A stretch of 40,000 nucleotides of DNA, from NCBI GenBank assembly GCA_963575745.1, contig CAUYUJ010001697.1, positions 1 to 40,000 on the forward strand, in the 5' to 3' direction. The stretch comes from Prorocentrum cordatum. Taxonomy: Eukaryota; Sar; Dinophyceae; Prorocentrales; Prorocentraceae. The first letter of the stretch is position 1. Each line of letters starts with the position of its first letter. The translations under genes and the position numbers were made by a program. Below the pieces are notes generated by a model, which was not told the DNA's origin, searched no databases, and saw only the letters and a list, made by a program, of their open reading frames with translations. Below, in pieces: positions 1 to 8,022 of this stretch.

Positions 1-485
1 TCGGCTCGTGCAGCTGGCGCGTGCAGCAGCGGCTGGCGTACGTCCGCCTCGTCGCGTTCTGCCGTCGACAGAAGCGCCGCGCCAAATATGAGAGATGCTG
101 ACTGGCAAAGGCTAAAGTGGCAACGGAAAACTCCCTGCACAGCGCAGCGCTCGAAGGAACCAGTCCCCAAAGCGCCAGCAGGCAATTGCGCAGAAGAGCA
201 ACCGATGCCAAAGAAGACCGTCAGAGCCAGAAAATGCATCCTGAGAGCGAAGAGGGCGAGACAAGGCCGAAGAGCTCATGCCCCAGACACCTGCCTCTCC
301 ATTCGCATTAGACCACCCAAGAATGCCATCGTGCCAAACTTTTGGCTGCCGAATAGACCAGAGTATCAGCCCGCGCCAGACGTGCAGGGAAAACTGCTGG
401 GGCGCAGCTTGGCTTAGCTACGCCGCGCGGAGCCAGAACGGCTGAGTCGAATTCGCGGCGGAGGGCACATATTGAGTCTCCCCTC
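1..485. repeat. Diverged dispersed repeat; no gene recognised
   Basis: No recognisable protein. About 135-300 resembles 5860-6005: both contain a GCGCAGCG-TCGA-GGAA block, an AAGCGCC block, an A-TGCA-CCTGAGAGC block and a CTCATGCC/CTCGTGCC-CAGACA-CTG block in the same order. The 109-residue open frame at 88-417 crosses this repeat and is probably not a gene. Confidence 0.5.
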
Positions 486-556
486 CCCAACTTCTTCTTC
501 TTCTTTTTTGTTCTTCTTCTTCTTCTTCTTCTTTTTCATCTTCTTCTTCTTCTCGC
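486..556. repeat. (TTC)n microsatellite
   Basis: An imperfect TTC/TTTC tract lying about 130 bases beyond the stop codon of the flavocytochrome gene. It is part of the 3' flank or 3' untranslated region of that minus-strand gene. Confidence 0.9.
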
Positions 557-687
557 CCTTTTTCTATGGCAGCGCGGAAGAATGGCGCGCGGAAAAAAAA
601 TAAAGAAACGGCCGATCGGCCTCGCCCGCCCTCCCGACAGTCGTCGGAAGCCGGCGCACTGGCCCGCACGCCGGGCGGGCCGCGCTC

Positions 688-3600
688 TCACAGCCGGGCC
701 GCCGGCATCAGCGGCATGTACGTGCCCTGCACCAGGTGGTCCTGCGGCAGCGGCACGATGTGGTCGGCCAGGTTCCTGGTGATGACGTGGCCGGGCGTGA
801 TGCTCGCGATGCTCGCGGTGCCGCTGAGGCGCATCACCATCTGCAGCTCGTCCTGCAGCATGTGCACCATGCGCACGATGCCCTTCTCGCCGTAGGAGGC
901 GAGCGAGTACAGCACGGGGCGGCCGACGCCGCAGGCGGCCGCGCCGAGGGCCACGGCCTTGAAGATGTCCGCGCCCCGCCGGATGCCGCCGTCGATGAAG
1001 ACGGTGAAGTCGTCCTTCTTGTAGCCCGCCGCCTGTGGCATGAAGCAAGCGGGTCCTGACCGAAGCGGGCCCTGGACCTAGGGGGGGATCCCTCCCCCAG
1101 GATCAGCCTTTCCTCCTTGAGGTAAGATAGGCGCGCTCAGCCACCCGCAGAGTAACTACTCGCAAATGGCCCGGATCCGCCGCGGGGACTTCCGATCCAC
1201 TACATCGAGGCGAGCACGCGGTTTTCGGACGTTTCCGAGTAGGCACTTCGCGAGTAGTGGAGCGCGCTCGGTGAGAGGCGCTCTGAGAGAGACACGCCCG
1301 AGGGCCGAGGAGGGCCCGAGGAGGGCCCGAAGACGGCGAATAAACGACTGGGGGCCTGTTTCCTTCGGGACCCGCTTGCTTCCCATGGCGACGCCTGCAG
1401 GGCCTCCATGACCTCGGGCAGCACCTCGATGCCGGAGCGGCAGGTGTCCAGCTGCCTGCCGCCGTGGTTGGAGAGCACGCACCCGGCGAGGCCGGCGCCG
1501 CAGGCCCGCACGGCGTCCTCGCCGCACTGCACGCCCTTGAGGAGGACCTTCATCTTGGTGATGGACTGCAGCCAGGGCACATCGTCCCAGCTGAGGCTGG
1601 GGTCGATGAAGCTGCTGATCGCCCGGGTGGCGCCCTGCGAGCGGTCCACCTCGCCCTCGTCCTCGTCGTCCCCCTGCACGTCGGAGCCCTGCTGGGTGAA
1701 CTTGTTGCGCATGTCCTTCTCGCGCCGCCCGAGCTGCGGCGCGTCCACGGTGACGAAGAGGGCACGGACGCCCTGCTGCTCGAGCTTCTCCACGTACTCC
1801 TGCGTCCGGGAGCGCTCTGGGTTCACGTACAGCTGCGAGAAGACCTCCTGGCCGGGCTCCCGCGCGGCCAGCATCTCGTCCAGGGTGTAGGAGCTCAGTG
1901 TGGGCAGCATGTACGGGACGCCCGCCTTCCGGGCGGCCCTGACGATGGCCACCTCGCCGTCCTGGTGGGCCAGCTTCGCGAGGGCGGTGGCGGTGAAGTA
2001 GAGCGGCAGTGCGGCGGGCACGCCCAGGAAGCTCGTGGCCATGTCGATGTCGCTGACGTTCACGAGGATGCGCGGCCGCATCGTGACGCGCTGGAAGGCC
2101 ATGTGGTTGTCGCGGAGGGTGATCTCGTCGTCACCGCCGCTGGCAGAAGAAGAGAACACGGCATAAACAGGCTCCGAGTTTCTTAGTGAGCGTCGGGGGG
2201 GCGTCACCCCCGCCGACAGCCCGACATCGACCCCCGTCGCGGGCAGCCACCGCGCGCCGAAGGCGGTCCGACCCCCGTCGCGTCGCGACGACGAGGCGAG
2301 GCGGACCCCCGGTCGGGGGGGTACCCCCCCACGTGTTTTGAGAAACCCAGAGTGAGCTTTTGGCGCCCCGCACGGATTTCTTGGATCTGCGCCGGGCCCC
2401 CCTCCCTGGCGCGCGGAGCGCGGCGCCAGGGGCGGCGCCCGAGGCGCCGCCCGGCTCCGCGCGGAGCGCCACAGGCTCATGCTTTTATGGCGCTTGCTCT
2501 TCTCCGAGCTGGAGTAGTAGCCCCAGGCCTGCGGCTCCATGACCTCCCGGGCCACCGACTCGAAGTCGAACGTGTTGAGCATCGCGGCGAGGGGCGGCTT
2601 CACGAACTCCACGACCTGAGCCTCTCAGAAGCCAGGCGGAGGCTGGCAAGCCCGCAGCTGCCAAAACGGAGCTCCGGGAGCTTGTTTTTTTTTTTGTTCG
2701 TTCTGGGAAGCAGCCCGTTTCCTAACTTAGCGCGCCGAGCTTTCTTCCGGGAATCTGTTTCGTCCTTCCGGGAAGATCGTTTCAGCAGCGACGGATTTGC
2801 CGGCCCTCGCCCAGCTTCCGAGCCTCGCCGTCCGCCACCGCCGGCGCCGCCTCCTTCGCGGCGGGGGCCGCCTTCCCCGGCGGCTGCAACCTGTGCTCGT
2901 CCCTGAGGAGTGGCCCCCAAATAAAGGAGGAGGAGGAGGAGGAGGAGGAGGAGGAGGAGGAGGAGGAGGAGGGGGGGGGAAGGGGAGGAGGAGAAGGAGG
3001 AGGAGGAGGAGCCCTCACCCTTTGGGAGGGGACCGAAGCTGGGAGGGTTACAGACGTTAGGGACAGGACCTCTTCCTGCAGATGCATCGAACCACACCGC
3101 CCCGACTCATTTTATCTCTCCCTGCACCGGCCCTGCAGATGTGCTCCATCGGATCTTCGCATGGACGTCCCTTGATGCAAAGCCCCAGGACAGCGAGCGA
3201 AAAACGAAGTGGATTTCCCGTGGATGTTTTGAGTCTTCACTCCTGGCCAGAAGAAGCCAGGCACGCAATTCGCTTCGAAAGCCGGACCGAGATCCTCCAC
3301 GACACTCCAGGCCCATCCCAGCGTTCTCCGAACGAAGTCCGCTCTGCGACGTCGGCGCCATGATATATCTATCTCTAATGCACAGATGGGGACCTAAGTG
3401 AGGCCACGTCTTCACTGTGCCATCAGGGTTACATCGAGTTTCTTGATGAGCGTCGGGGGGGCGCCACCCCCGCCGACAGCCCGACATTGACCCTCGTCGC
3501 GCGCAGCCACCGCGCGCCGAAGGCGCTGCGACCCCCGTCGCGGCGCGACGACGAGGCGAGGTTGACCCCCGTCGGGGGGGACCCCCCCCCCCCTATTGAG

Positions 3601-4244
3601 ACACCCACCCAGAGTAAGGATTCTTCGATCCTCGATGACCTGATGGTGGCCGGGTCCACGACGCCCATGGTGAGGGCGGGCTTCAGCAGCTTCTGCATGA
3701 TGTCCTTCAGGGAGGACGCCAGCTGCCCAGACATCCGGCGTCTCGGTTTTCTCGAGACACGGGCCCCCGACCTCTCGACCCACGAACTTCGCCTGGCCTC
3801 CAGCAGTGGGAGGAGCGCGGAAATCAACCACGATCATAGCAAGGAGGAGGAGGAGGAGGAGGAGGAGGTTTCTCGTTCCCAGTCGTTGTTTGACAGTCCC
3901 GAGGCCCTTTCAGGGCCCCGAGACACTGAAAAATATGAAAAACCTCCGTCTCACCTTCTTCGAGACGCCAGGGCATCTGGGTATACACCTGCACCCGATC
4001 CTGGCCAGGAGCGGTGCAGGTGTATAGTTGGCGCCCTCCAATCCTTGGGGTGGATGGGGTCGAACACGGCGGTGGCGTCCTTCCCGGCGCAGTCGAAAAT
4101 CAGCTTTGCGCCGCCAGGGTGCACCTTGGCGAACTTCCCCAGGTCGTAGGCCTTGCCGTAGAGCACCACCCAACAGTCCTCCTTCGTGTTATGCTTGGCC
4201 ACCTCATCCATGGACAGCATTGCGGTGCTCTCCGCCAAGGCCAT
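688..4244 (-). CDS. CYB2: Flavocytochrome b2-type L-2-hydroxyacid (L-lactate) dehydrogenase, six exons
   Basis: Exons read complement(join(688..1032, 1395..2139, about 2509..2621, 2824..2902, 3640..3704, 4044..4244)), giving 1548 nt and about 515 residues. The family oxidises an L-2-hydroxyacid such as lactate on FMN and passes electrons through heme b to cytochrome c. Residues about 10-70 are cytochrome b5: both heme ligands are visible, in HPGG and in DPIHPKD. A linker rich in Ala and Pro follows. The FMN domain shows AWGYYSS, QLYVN, TVDAP, GRREKDM, LLKGVQ, the catalytic SNHGGRQLD (His and Arg), and IDGGIRRG with GRPVLYS near the end. These are the residues that bind FMN and substrate in yeast flavocytochrome b2. 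The start chosen is the ATG at 4244, just before the b5 core and below a spliced-leader relic. No mitochondrial presequence is visible, so location is open. Exon 4/5 joining is uncertain. Substrate could be another 2-hydroxyacid. Confidence 0.9.
1033..1394 (-). mobile_element. Intron 5: introner-like GC-AG intron with perfect terminal inverted repeats
   Basis: Donor CTGCAG|GCGTCG and acceptor CCACAG|GCGGCG, phase 0, joining EALQ to AAGYKKDD exactly as the family alignment requires. The direct repeat CAGGCG occurs at both junctions. Just inside, GAAGCAAGCGGGTCC at 1042-1056 is matched by its exact reverse complement at 1368-1382, with CATG next to both arms. This is the structure expected of a transposon-derived intron. 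The interior has no open frame of note. Confidence 0.8.
2176..2349. mobile_element. Element X, copy 1 (inside intron 4)
   Basis: Begins GAGTTTCTTAGTGAGCGTCG and ends in an imperfect inverted copy (TTTTGAGAAACCC). It is roughly 90 percent identical by eye to 3436-3610 over its first 130 bases, including the AGCCACCGCGCGCCGAAGGC block. No coding capacity, so a non-autonomous element. Confidence 0.75.
2370..2470. mobile_element. Element Y, intron copy
   Basis: GC-rich fold-back sequence with a TTCTTGGATC-GC start and a CCCTCCCTGGCGCGCGGAGC core. The same core, again followed by a CCAGGGGCGG motif, lies in the fold-back element at 20972-21165 outside any recognised gene. The two therefore seem to belong to one family. 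Confidence 0.65.
2622..2823 (-). mobile_element. Intron 3: GC-AG intron made almost wholly of a terminal-inverted-repeat element
   Basis: Donor GGCGAG|GCTCGG and acceptor GAGAG|GCTCAG, phase 0, with the 7-base direct repeat GAGGCTC at both junctions. Arms at 2624-2668 and 2778-2822 are inverted copies matching at about 33 of 45 positions. Nearly all differences are transitions. The arms start within two bases of each splice site, so the 202-base intron is essentially the element. Confidence 0.8.
2931..3010. repeat. (GGA)n microsatellite in intron 2
   Basis: GGAGGA run with a short G-run interruption. Read on the minus strand it forms a polypyrimidine tract ending about 27 bases before the 3' splice site at 2903, and it may help define that site. 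Confidence 0.9.
3436..3610. mobile_element. Element X, copy 2 (inside intron 2)
   Basis: Begins GAGTTTCTTGATGAGCGTCG and ends TATTGAGACACCCACCC. Same orientation as copy 1 and very similar to it. The low sequence divergence suggests both copies were inserted recently, or that they convert each other. Confidence 0.75.
3705..4043 (-). mobile_element. Intron 1: GA-AG intron with inverted-repeat ends
   Basis: Donor CACCCCAAG|GATTGG and acceptor CCCTGAAG|GACATC, phase 0, giving [13 protein letters not shown], with AAGGA repeated at both junctions. GA donors are known in dinoflagellates. Arms GGAGGGCGCCAACT (4026-4039, minus sense) and GGAGGACGCCAGCT (3711-3724) match at 12 of 14 positions, four to six bases inside the splice sites. 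A near-perfect palindrome sits at 3982-4026. Confidence 0.75.
3982..4026. repeat. 45-base near-perfect palindrome near the intron 1 donor
   Basis: TATACACCTGCACC is matched by its exact reverse complement GGTGCAGGTGTATA, and the 17-base centre is itself almost palindromic around CCTGGCCAGG. In the transcript it would form a hairpin 17 bases downstream of the GA donor. Confidence 0.85.
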
Positions 4245-4322
4245 CAGGAACAAATATGAGAGCTCAGGCGCCTCCTTGGCTCGCGGACGAATCGTGCACG
4301 GAGCGCCTCTAATGAGAAAAGC

Positions 4323-4344
4323 CTTGAGCCAAAAATAACTATGG
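4323..4344 (-). promoter_or_regulatory. Relic dinoflagellate spliced leader / trans-splice acceptor region
   Basis: On the minus strand, CCATAG, then TTA, then TTTTTGGCTCAAG, 79 bases upstream of the ATG. The conserved dinoflagellate spliced leader has CCGTAG, CCA, TTTTGGCTCAAG in that order. The relic differs by three transitions and one extra T. A polypyrimidine run (4345-4380) precedes it and the inner AG is kept, so the site could still accept trans-splicing. Such relics mark genes that were once copied back from mature mRNA. Confidence 0.75.
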
Positions 4345-4717
4345 GGGAGATGGGGAAGAGGAGGAGGAGGAGGAGGATGCACCACGCCCACTTCGTCGGC
4401 TCGTGCAGCTGTCTCGTGCAAATGCCCACCCCTGGCGGCCAGCTGGGGCAGCCCGAGACCGCACGCCCGACCCGTCGCCGCCGGCCGCCGACGCGTGCAG
4501 CTCTCTGGAGACATCGGCCAGTGTGGTCCCATCATAGCAAAGAGTTCAACATGCCCAGCCAACGCTGGCGGCCTCCTCCTCCTCCTCCTTCAAAATGAAG
4601 GGGCGCATACGAGGAATGTGTAGACTCATGAGAGGATTGAAAAACGACGTTTCTGACATGTCTGAAAGAGTTCAACATGCCCAGCCAGCGCTGACATGAC
4701 TGAAAGAGTTCAGAATT

Positions 4718-4887
4718 CGGGGATGGACAGACCCCCCTTTAGTAAAACGTGGTTTCGTGAAAACGACCTGAGGCCCAGACCTGGCGGGCGCAAGCCTGGA
4801 AAATGACGGCCGCGGCGCCCTCTCGAGAACCGAAAACGGACAATTCGCTAATCGACGTGTCACTGTTGGGGGTTCTGTCCACCCCCG
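4718..4887. mobile_element. MITE-like fold-back element, about 170 bp
   Basis: The left end CGGGGATGGACAGACCCCCC is matched by an inverted right end (GGGGGTTCTGTCCACCCCCG), and similarity continues inward for about 20 more bases (AGT-A-ACGT). A CATGCCCAGCCA-CGCTG motif occurs on both outer sides and also at about 4550. No coding capacity. Confidence 0.65.
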
Positions 4888-5049
4888 AAAAATGCCCAGC
4901 CAACGCTGGCGGCCAGCGCAGGGGCGACTCACCCTGGCAGAAGAGCCGAAAGGAACACGGAGGATGCCGACCGGCAACGGCCAAGCCCGCAGAATCCGCT
5001 AGCCCTCCCGTAGCAAGTAATCATCAGATAGTTTTCGTTCGCACGCGCG
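4888..5049. other. No gene recognised
   Basis: Contains a CGCTGGCGGCCAGCG palindrome at about 4904-4918 and otherwise unique sequence. Open frames on both strands show no known motif. Confidence 0.5.
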
Positions 5050-5765
5050 GGGCCGCCCCTGGCGGTGCCTGGGCGAACAGAAGCCCTGCGGGAGGCTCGG
5101 CCATGGCCCCAGCAAGGTTCCGACAAGATCCTGGCAAGGTCCCAGCAAGGCCCCATCAGGGACGGTTGTGCTGCTGGGCGCCGCCCTCGGGGCCCCCAGA
5201 GAGCCCCAGGGGCGCCCCCGAGGAGCTCCAAGAGAGCCCGCAGGCGGCCACAGGGCCAGATCGATGCCCAGGATAACCTCTGGATGGTCCGAGGCGCCTC
5301 CGAAGCGCCTCAAGAGAGCCCCAAGAGAACCCCGACGAAGGCCCCAAGAGGCAAAAAAACATCGAGTTCACGATGGTAGTGGAAGGATGTTCGCATCATT
5401 GCCTTTCGTGCTTCCGACCCCTCAAGACGGCCCAGGAGGGCCCAAAGCTCGCGCAAAGACAGCCCCAAGAGGCCCCCAGGAGGGCGCTGGGATGGCCACA
5501 GAGGGCCCCAATGTGGCCCAAGAAACCCCCCAGGGGGGTCCCGAGGCCCCCAAGAGGGCCCCAAGAGGGGAATCCGAACTGCCATTTGGAACCCTTTCCA
5601 ACGAAGCCCCCAAGGGGACCCCAAGAGACCCCCAGAAGCCCCCAAGACACCCCCGACGGGCCACAAGAGGCCCCAAGAAGGCCCTAAAAAGGCCCTAAAA
5701 TGTCGCCACGAGGCCCCCGAGCGGCTTCCCAATAGACCCCAACAAGGCTCCCAACAAGGTCTCTT
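5050..5765 (+). repeat. Degenerate CCCAAGAGG/GGCCCC repeat block
   Basis: Short irregular units of the kind GCCCCCAAGAGGGCCCC recur every 12-30 bases. The same texture occurs at 15.1-15.6, 15.95-16.45, 23.8-24.4 and 36.7-37.5 kb in this orientation and at 29.0-30.1 kb inverted. The open frames over it are composition artefacts. Confidence 0.75.
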
Positions 5766-7055
5766 GTCCACGACCAAATCTGGCCAAAGGCTAATACACA
5801 CCGCATACAATATGGGCTGGAGGAATGAGCAAAGCATTTGAATAAAATTCTCCGCGAAGCGCAGCGATCGAGGGAATCCGTCCCATAAGCGCCCTCTGGC
5901 CCTGTCGCAGGAGGGCCACCAGTGCCACAACCGACCACCAAGGCCAAGCAATGCAACCTGAGAGCCAAACCGAGGCGCCGAGGAACTCGTGCCTCAGACA
6001 TCTGTCCCTCAAAATACAAGGCTATGCGACTAAACATGGGGGATGATATAATGGCGTTTCAAACGTACGCGCGCGAGTGAACATCACGCGGCTGAAACAT
6101 TATCCCCACTGCCCCGCATCAACCCGCAACGACGCACTCCAGAAAAAATCTCGCATCGACCACGCAAGCATCAACACGTGTATGCCGGCAGACGTGATTG
6201 ACGGTACGCTGCAATTCATGCTTAGCGCGTTGCGGTTTCTGCGGCGCTCGTCCTTGACCGAGAAACGGTACATACGACTCCATGGACGAAGCGCCACTCT
6301 CCCAACATGATTTGGCAGTGCGACACTCTGCCACCGCAGCATTGACACCACATGCACAGCAGCACCAGGTAGTTCCGGCTGCTGGAAAAAAACTGAAACA
6401 TGGGCGCCGCCGCCCGGACGGCGGCACCAAAACGCCCAGGCACGAAGGGAAGTGGGTGTGAGGATCACACGTCGACGTGGACGGCCCTCGAGCGGCCAAG
6501 AGCGACCGAAGACAGCCCCAAGGGGCTCCAAAAGGCGACTCTCAGGATCCAGCAAAGCGAAGCTAACTATTGCCGCCCGCTTGCGTGGTCGATCTCATCC
6601 AAAATAGCCCAAAAAAGTGGTCCAGACAGTGCCCAAATTAACCCCAGAGATCATCAAGAGGCTTCCACATCGAAAGATCCGAGACCACAGGTACGACTGG
6701 TCCCTGGATCAAATCAGGCTGTTTCGGAGCTTCGGTTTGACGTATGATCCCCTCCTTGTTCCACGGCGCGCCCCTACACTTCCCCGATCAAGGCAACTCG
6801 CCTGGGCATCCTTTCTGGATGGGCTGGTGGGGATGCGCGAAGCGCCAACGTGTGGTCAATGTTGCAACGGAGAATGTACGGCGTAGAAGTTTTAGCGCGT
6901 TTAGCATTCCGACCTGCAATATTCTCCCTCGTGGATAGGTTTATCGTTATTTCCTATGATTAAACTTGCCGGCCGATAGCAACCCCGCCGTCCCAACTGT
7001 CAAAAATTAGCCTGGCGAAGGACCCAACCACATGCAGTTGTGGGTATCGCATTCG
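5766..7055. repeat. Gene-free stretch with dispersed repeats
   Basis: 5860-6005 is a diverged copy of 135-300. About 6690-6922 is copy 1 of a repeat seen again at 14675-14812, 14880-15000 and 15645-15860, recognised by CCCGATCAAGGCA-CTCGCCTG, GATGGGCTGGTGGGGAT-like and AAGCGCCAACGT blocks. 6010-6690 shows nothing I recognise. Confidence 0.55.
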
Positions 7056-7061
7056 GGGAAG

Positions 7062-8022
7062 CCCCATATGGGGCCACGAAACGCTGTACTGGGCGGGGGG
7101 GGGACGCATGCGAACTGCGCCACTGGGACCTTCGGTGGAGCTCTCTATGGGGCCACGAAACGCTGTACTGGGTGTGGGGAGGACGCATGCGAACTGCGCC
7201 ACTGGGACCTTCGGTGGAGCTCCCTATGGGGCCACGAAACGCTGCCCTGGACGCATGCGAACTGCGCCACTGACCTTCGGGGGAGCTACCTATGGGGCCA
7301 CGAAGCGCTGCCCTGGGTGGGGGGAAGGGGGGGCGCATGCGAACTGCGCGACTGGGGCCTTAGGTGGAGCCCCCTATGGGGCCACGAAACGCTGCCCTGG
7401 GCCGGGGAACCGCATGCGGGCAATGCCACTGGGACCTTCGGTGGAGCTCCCTATGGGGCTACGAAACGCTGTCCTGGGTGGGGGAACCGCATGCGGGCTG
7501 TGCCACTGGGACCTTTCGGTGGAGGAGCTCCCTATGGGGCTACGAAACGCTGCCCTGGGTGGGGGAACCGCATGCGGGCTGTGCCACTGGGACCTTCGGT
7601 GGAGCTCCCTATGGGGCTACGAAACGCTGCCCTGGGTGGGGGAACCGCATGCGGGCTGTGCCACTGTGACCTTCGGTGGAGCTCCCTATGGGGCCACGAA
7701 ACGCTGCCCTGGGTGGGGGAACCGCATGCGAACACCCCCACTGGGGCCTTCGGTGGAGCTCCCTATGGGGCTACGAAACGCTTCCCTGGGTGGGGGAACC
7801 GCATGCGAACACCCCCACTGGGGCCTTCGGTGGAGCTCCCTATGGGGCCACGAAACGCTGCCCTGGGGGGGGGAACCGCATGCGAACACCCCCACTGGGG
7901 CCTTCGGTGGAGCTCCCTATGGGGCAACGAAAACGCTGCCCTGGGTGGGGCAAACCGCATGTGCTGGATGCGCCGCGGTGCCACTGTACCTTCGGTGGAG
8001 CTCCCTACGGGGCCACGAAACG
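7062..8022 (+). repeat. 77-bp tandem minisatellite, about 12 copies
   Basis: The unit includes TTCGGTGGAGCTCCCTATGG, CACGAAACGCTGCCCTGGG and GAACCGCATGCG. Copies vary by substitutions and small indels. Later copies replace GGGCTGTGCCACTGGGACC with GAACACCCCCACTGGGGCC. Long open frames (331 and 367 residues) arise because the unit lacks stops, and 77 is not a multiple of three, so they are not credible genes. Confidence 0.92.

Larger units (their letters stand above)
2140..2508 (-). mobile_element. Intron 4: composite introner-like intron, splice sites unresolved
   Basis: The family alignment wants YYSS joined to GGDDEIT, which puts the junction in a CCAGC repeated at both ends. That gives a CT-AG or GC-CA intron depending on the cut. 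A GC donor at 2493 would be more ordinary but adds SEKSN in the FMN-site loop. Imperfect terminal inverted repeats share GAAGAG and CATAAA (low arm about 2145-2167, high arm about 2481-2508). Inside lie one copy of element X (2176-2349) and one of element Y (2370-2470). Confidence 0.65.
2903..3639 (-). other. Intron 2: GT-AG, carries element X and a (GGA)n tract
   Basis: Donor ACCATCAG|GTCATC and acceptor CTCCTCAG|GGACGA. It joins VDPATIR to DEHRLQPP in frame through a split AGG codon. TCAGG is repeated at both junctions. The intron is 737 bases, holds element X copy 2 (3436-3610) and a GGA microsatellite at about 2931-3010, and has no clear terminal inverted repeats. The linker exon it defines is supported by frame and composition only. 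Confidence 0.7.

Noticed and set aside
88-417. 109-residue ATG-started frame at the left edge
   Set aside because: It overlaps a dispersed repeat shared with 5.9 kb, and there is no domain or splice evidence.
1550-2186. Plus-strand frames opposite the flavocytochrome gene (up to 240 codons)
   Set aside because: Antisense shadows of the GC-rich FMN-domain exon.
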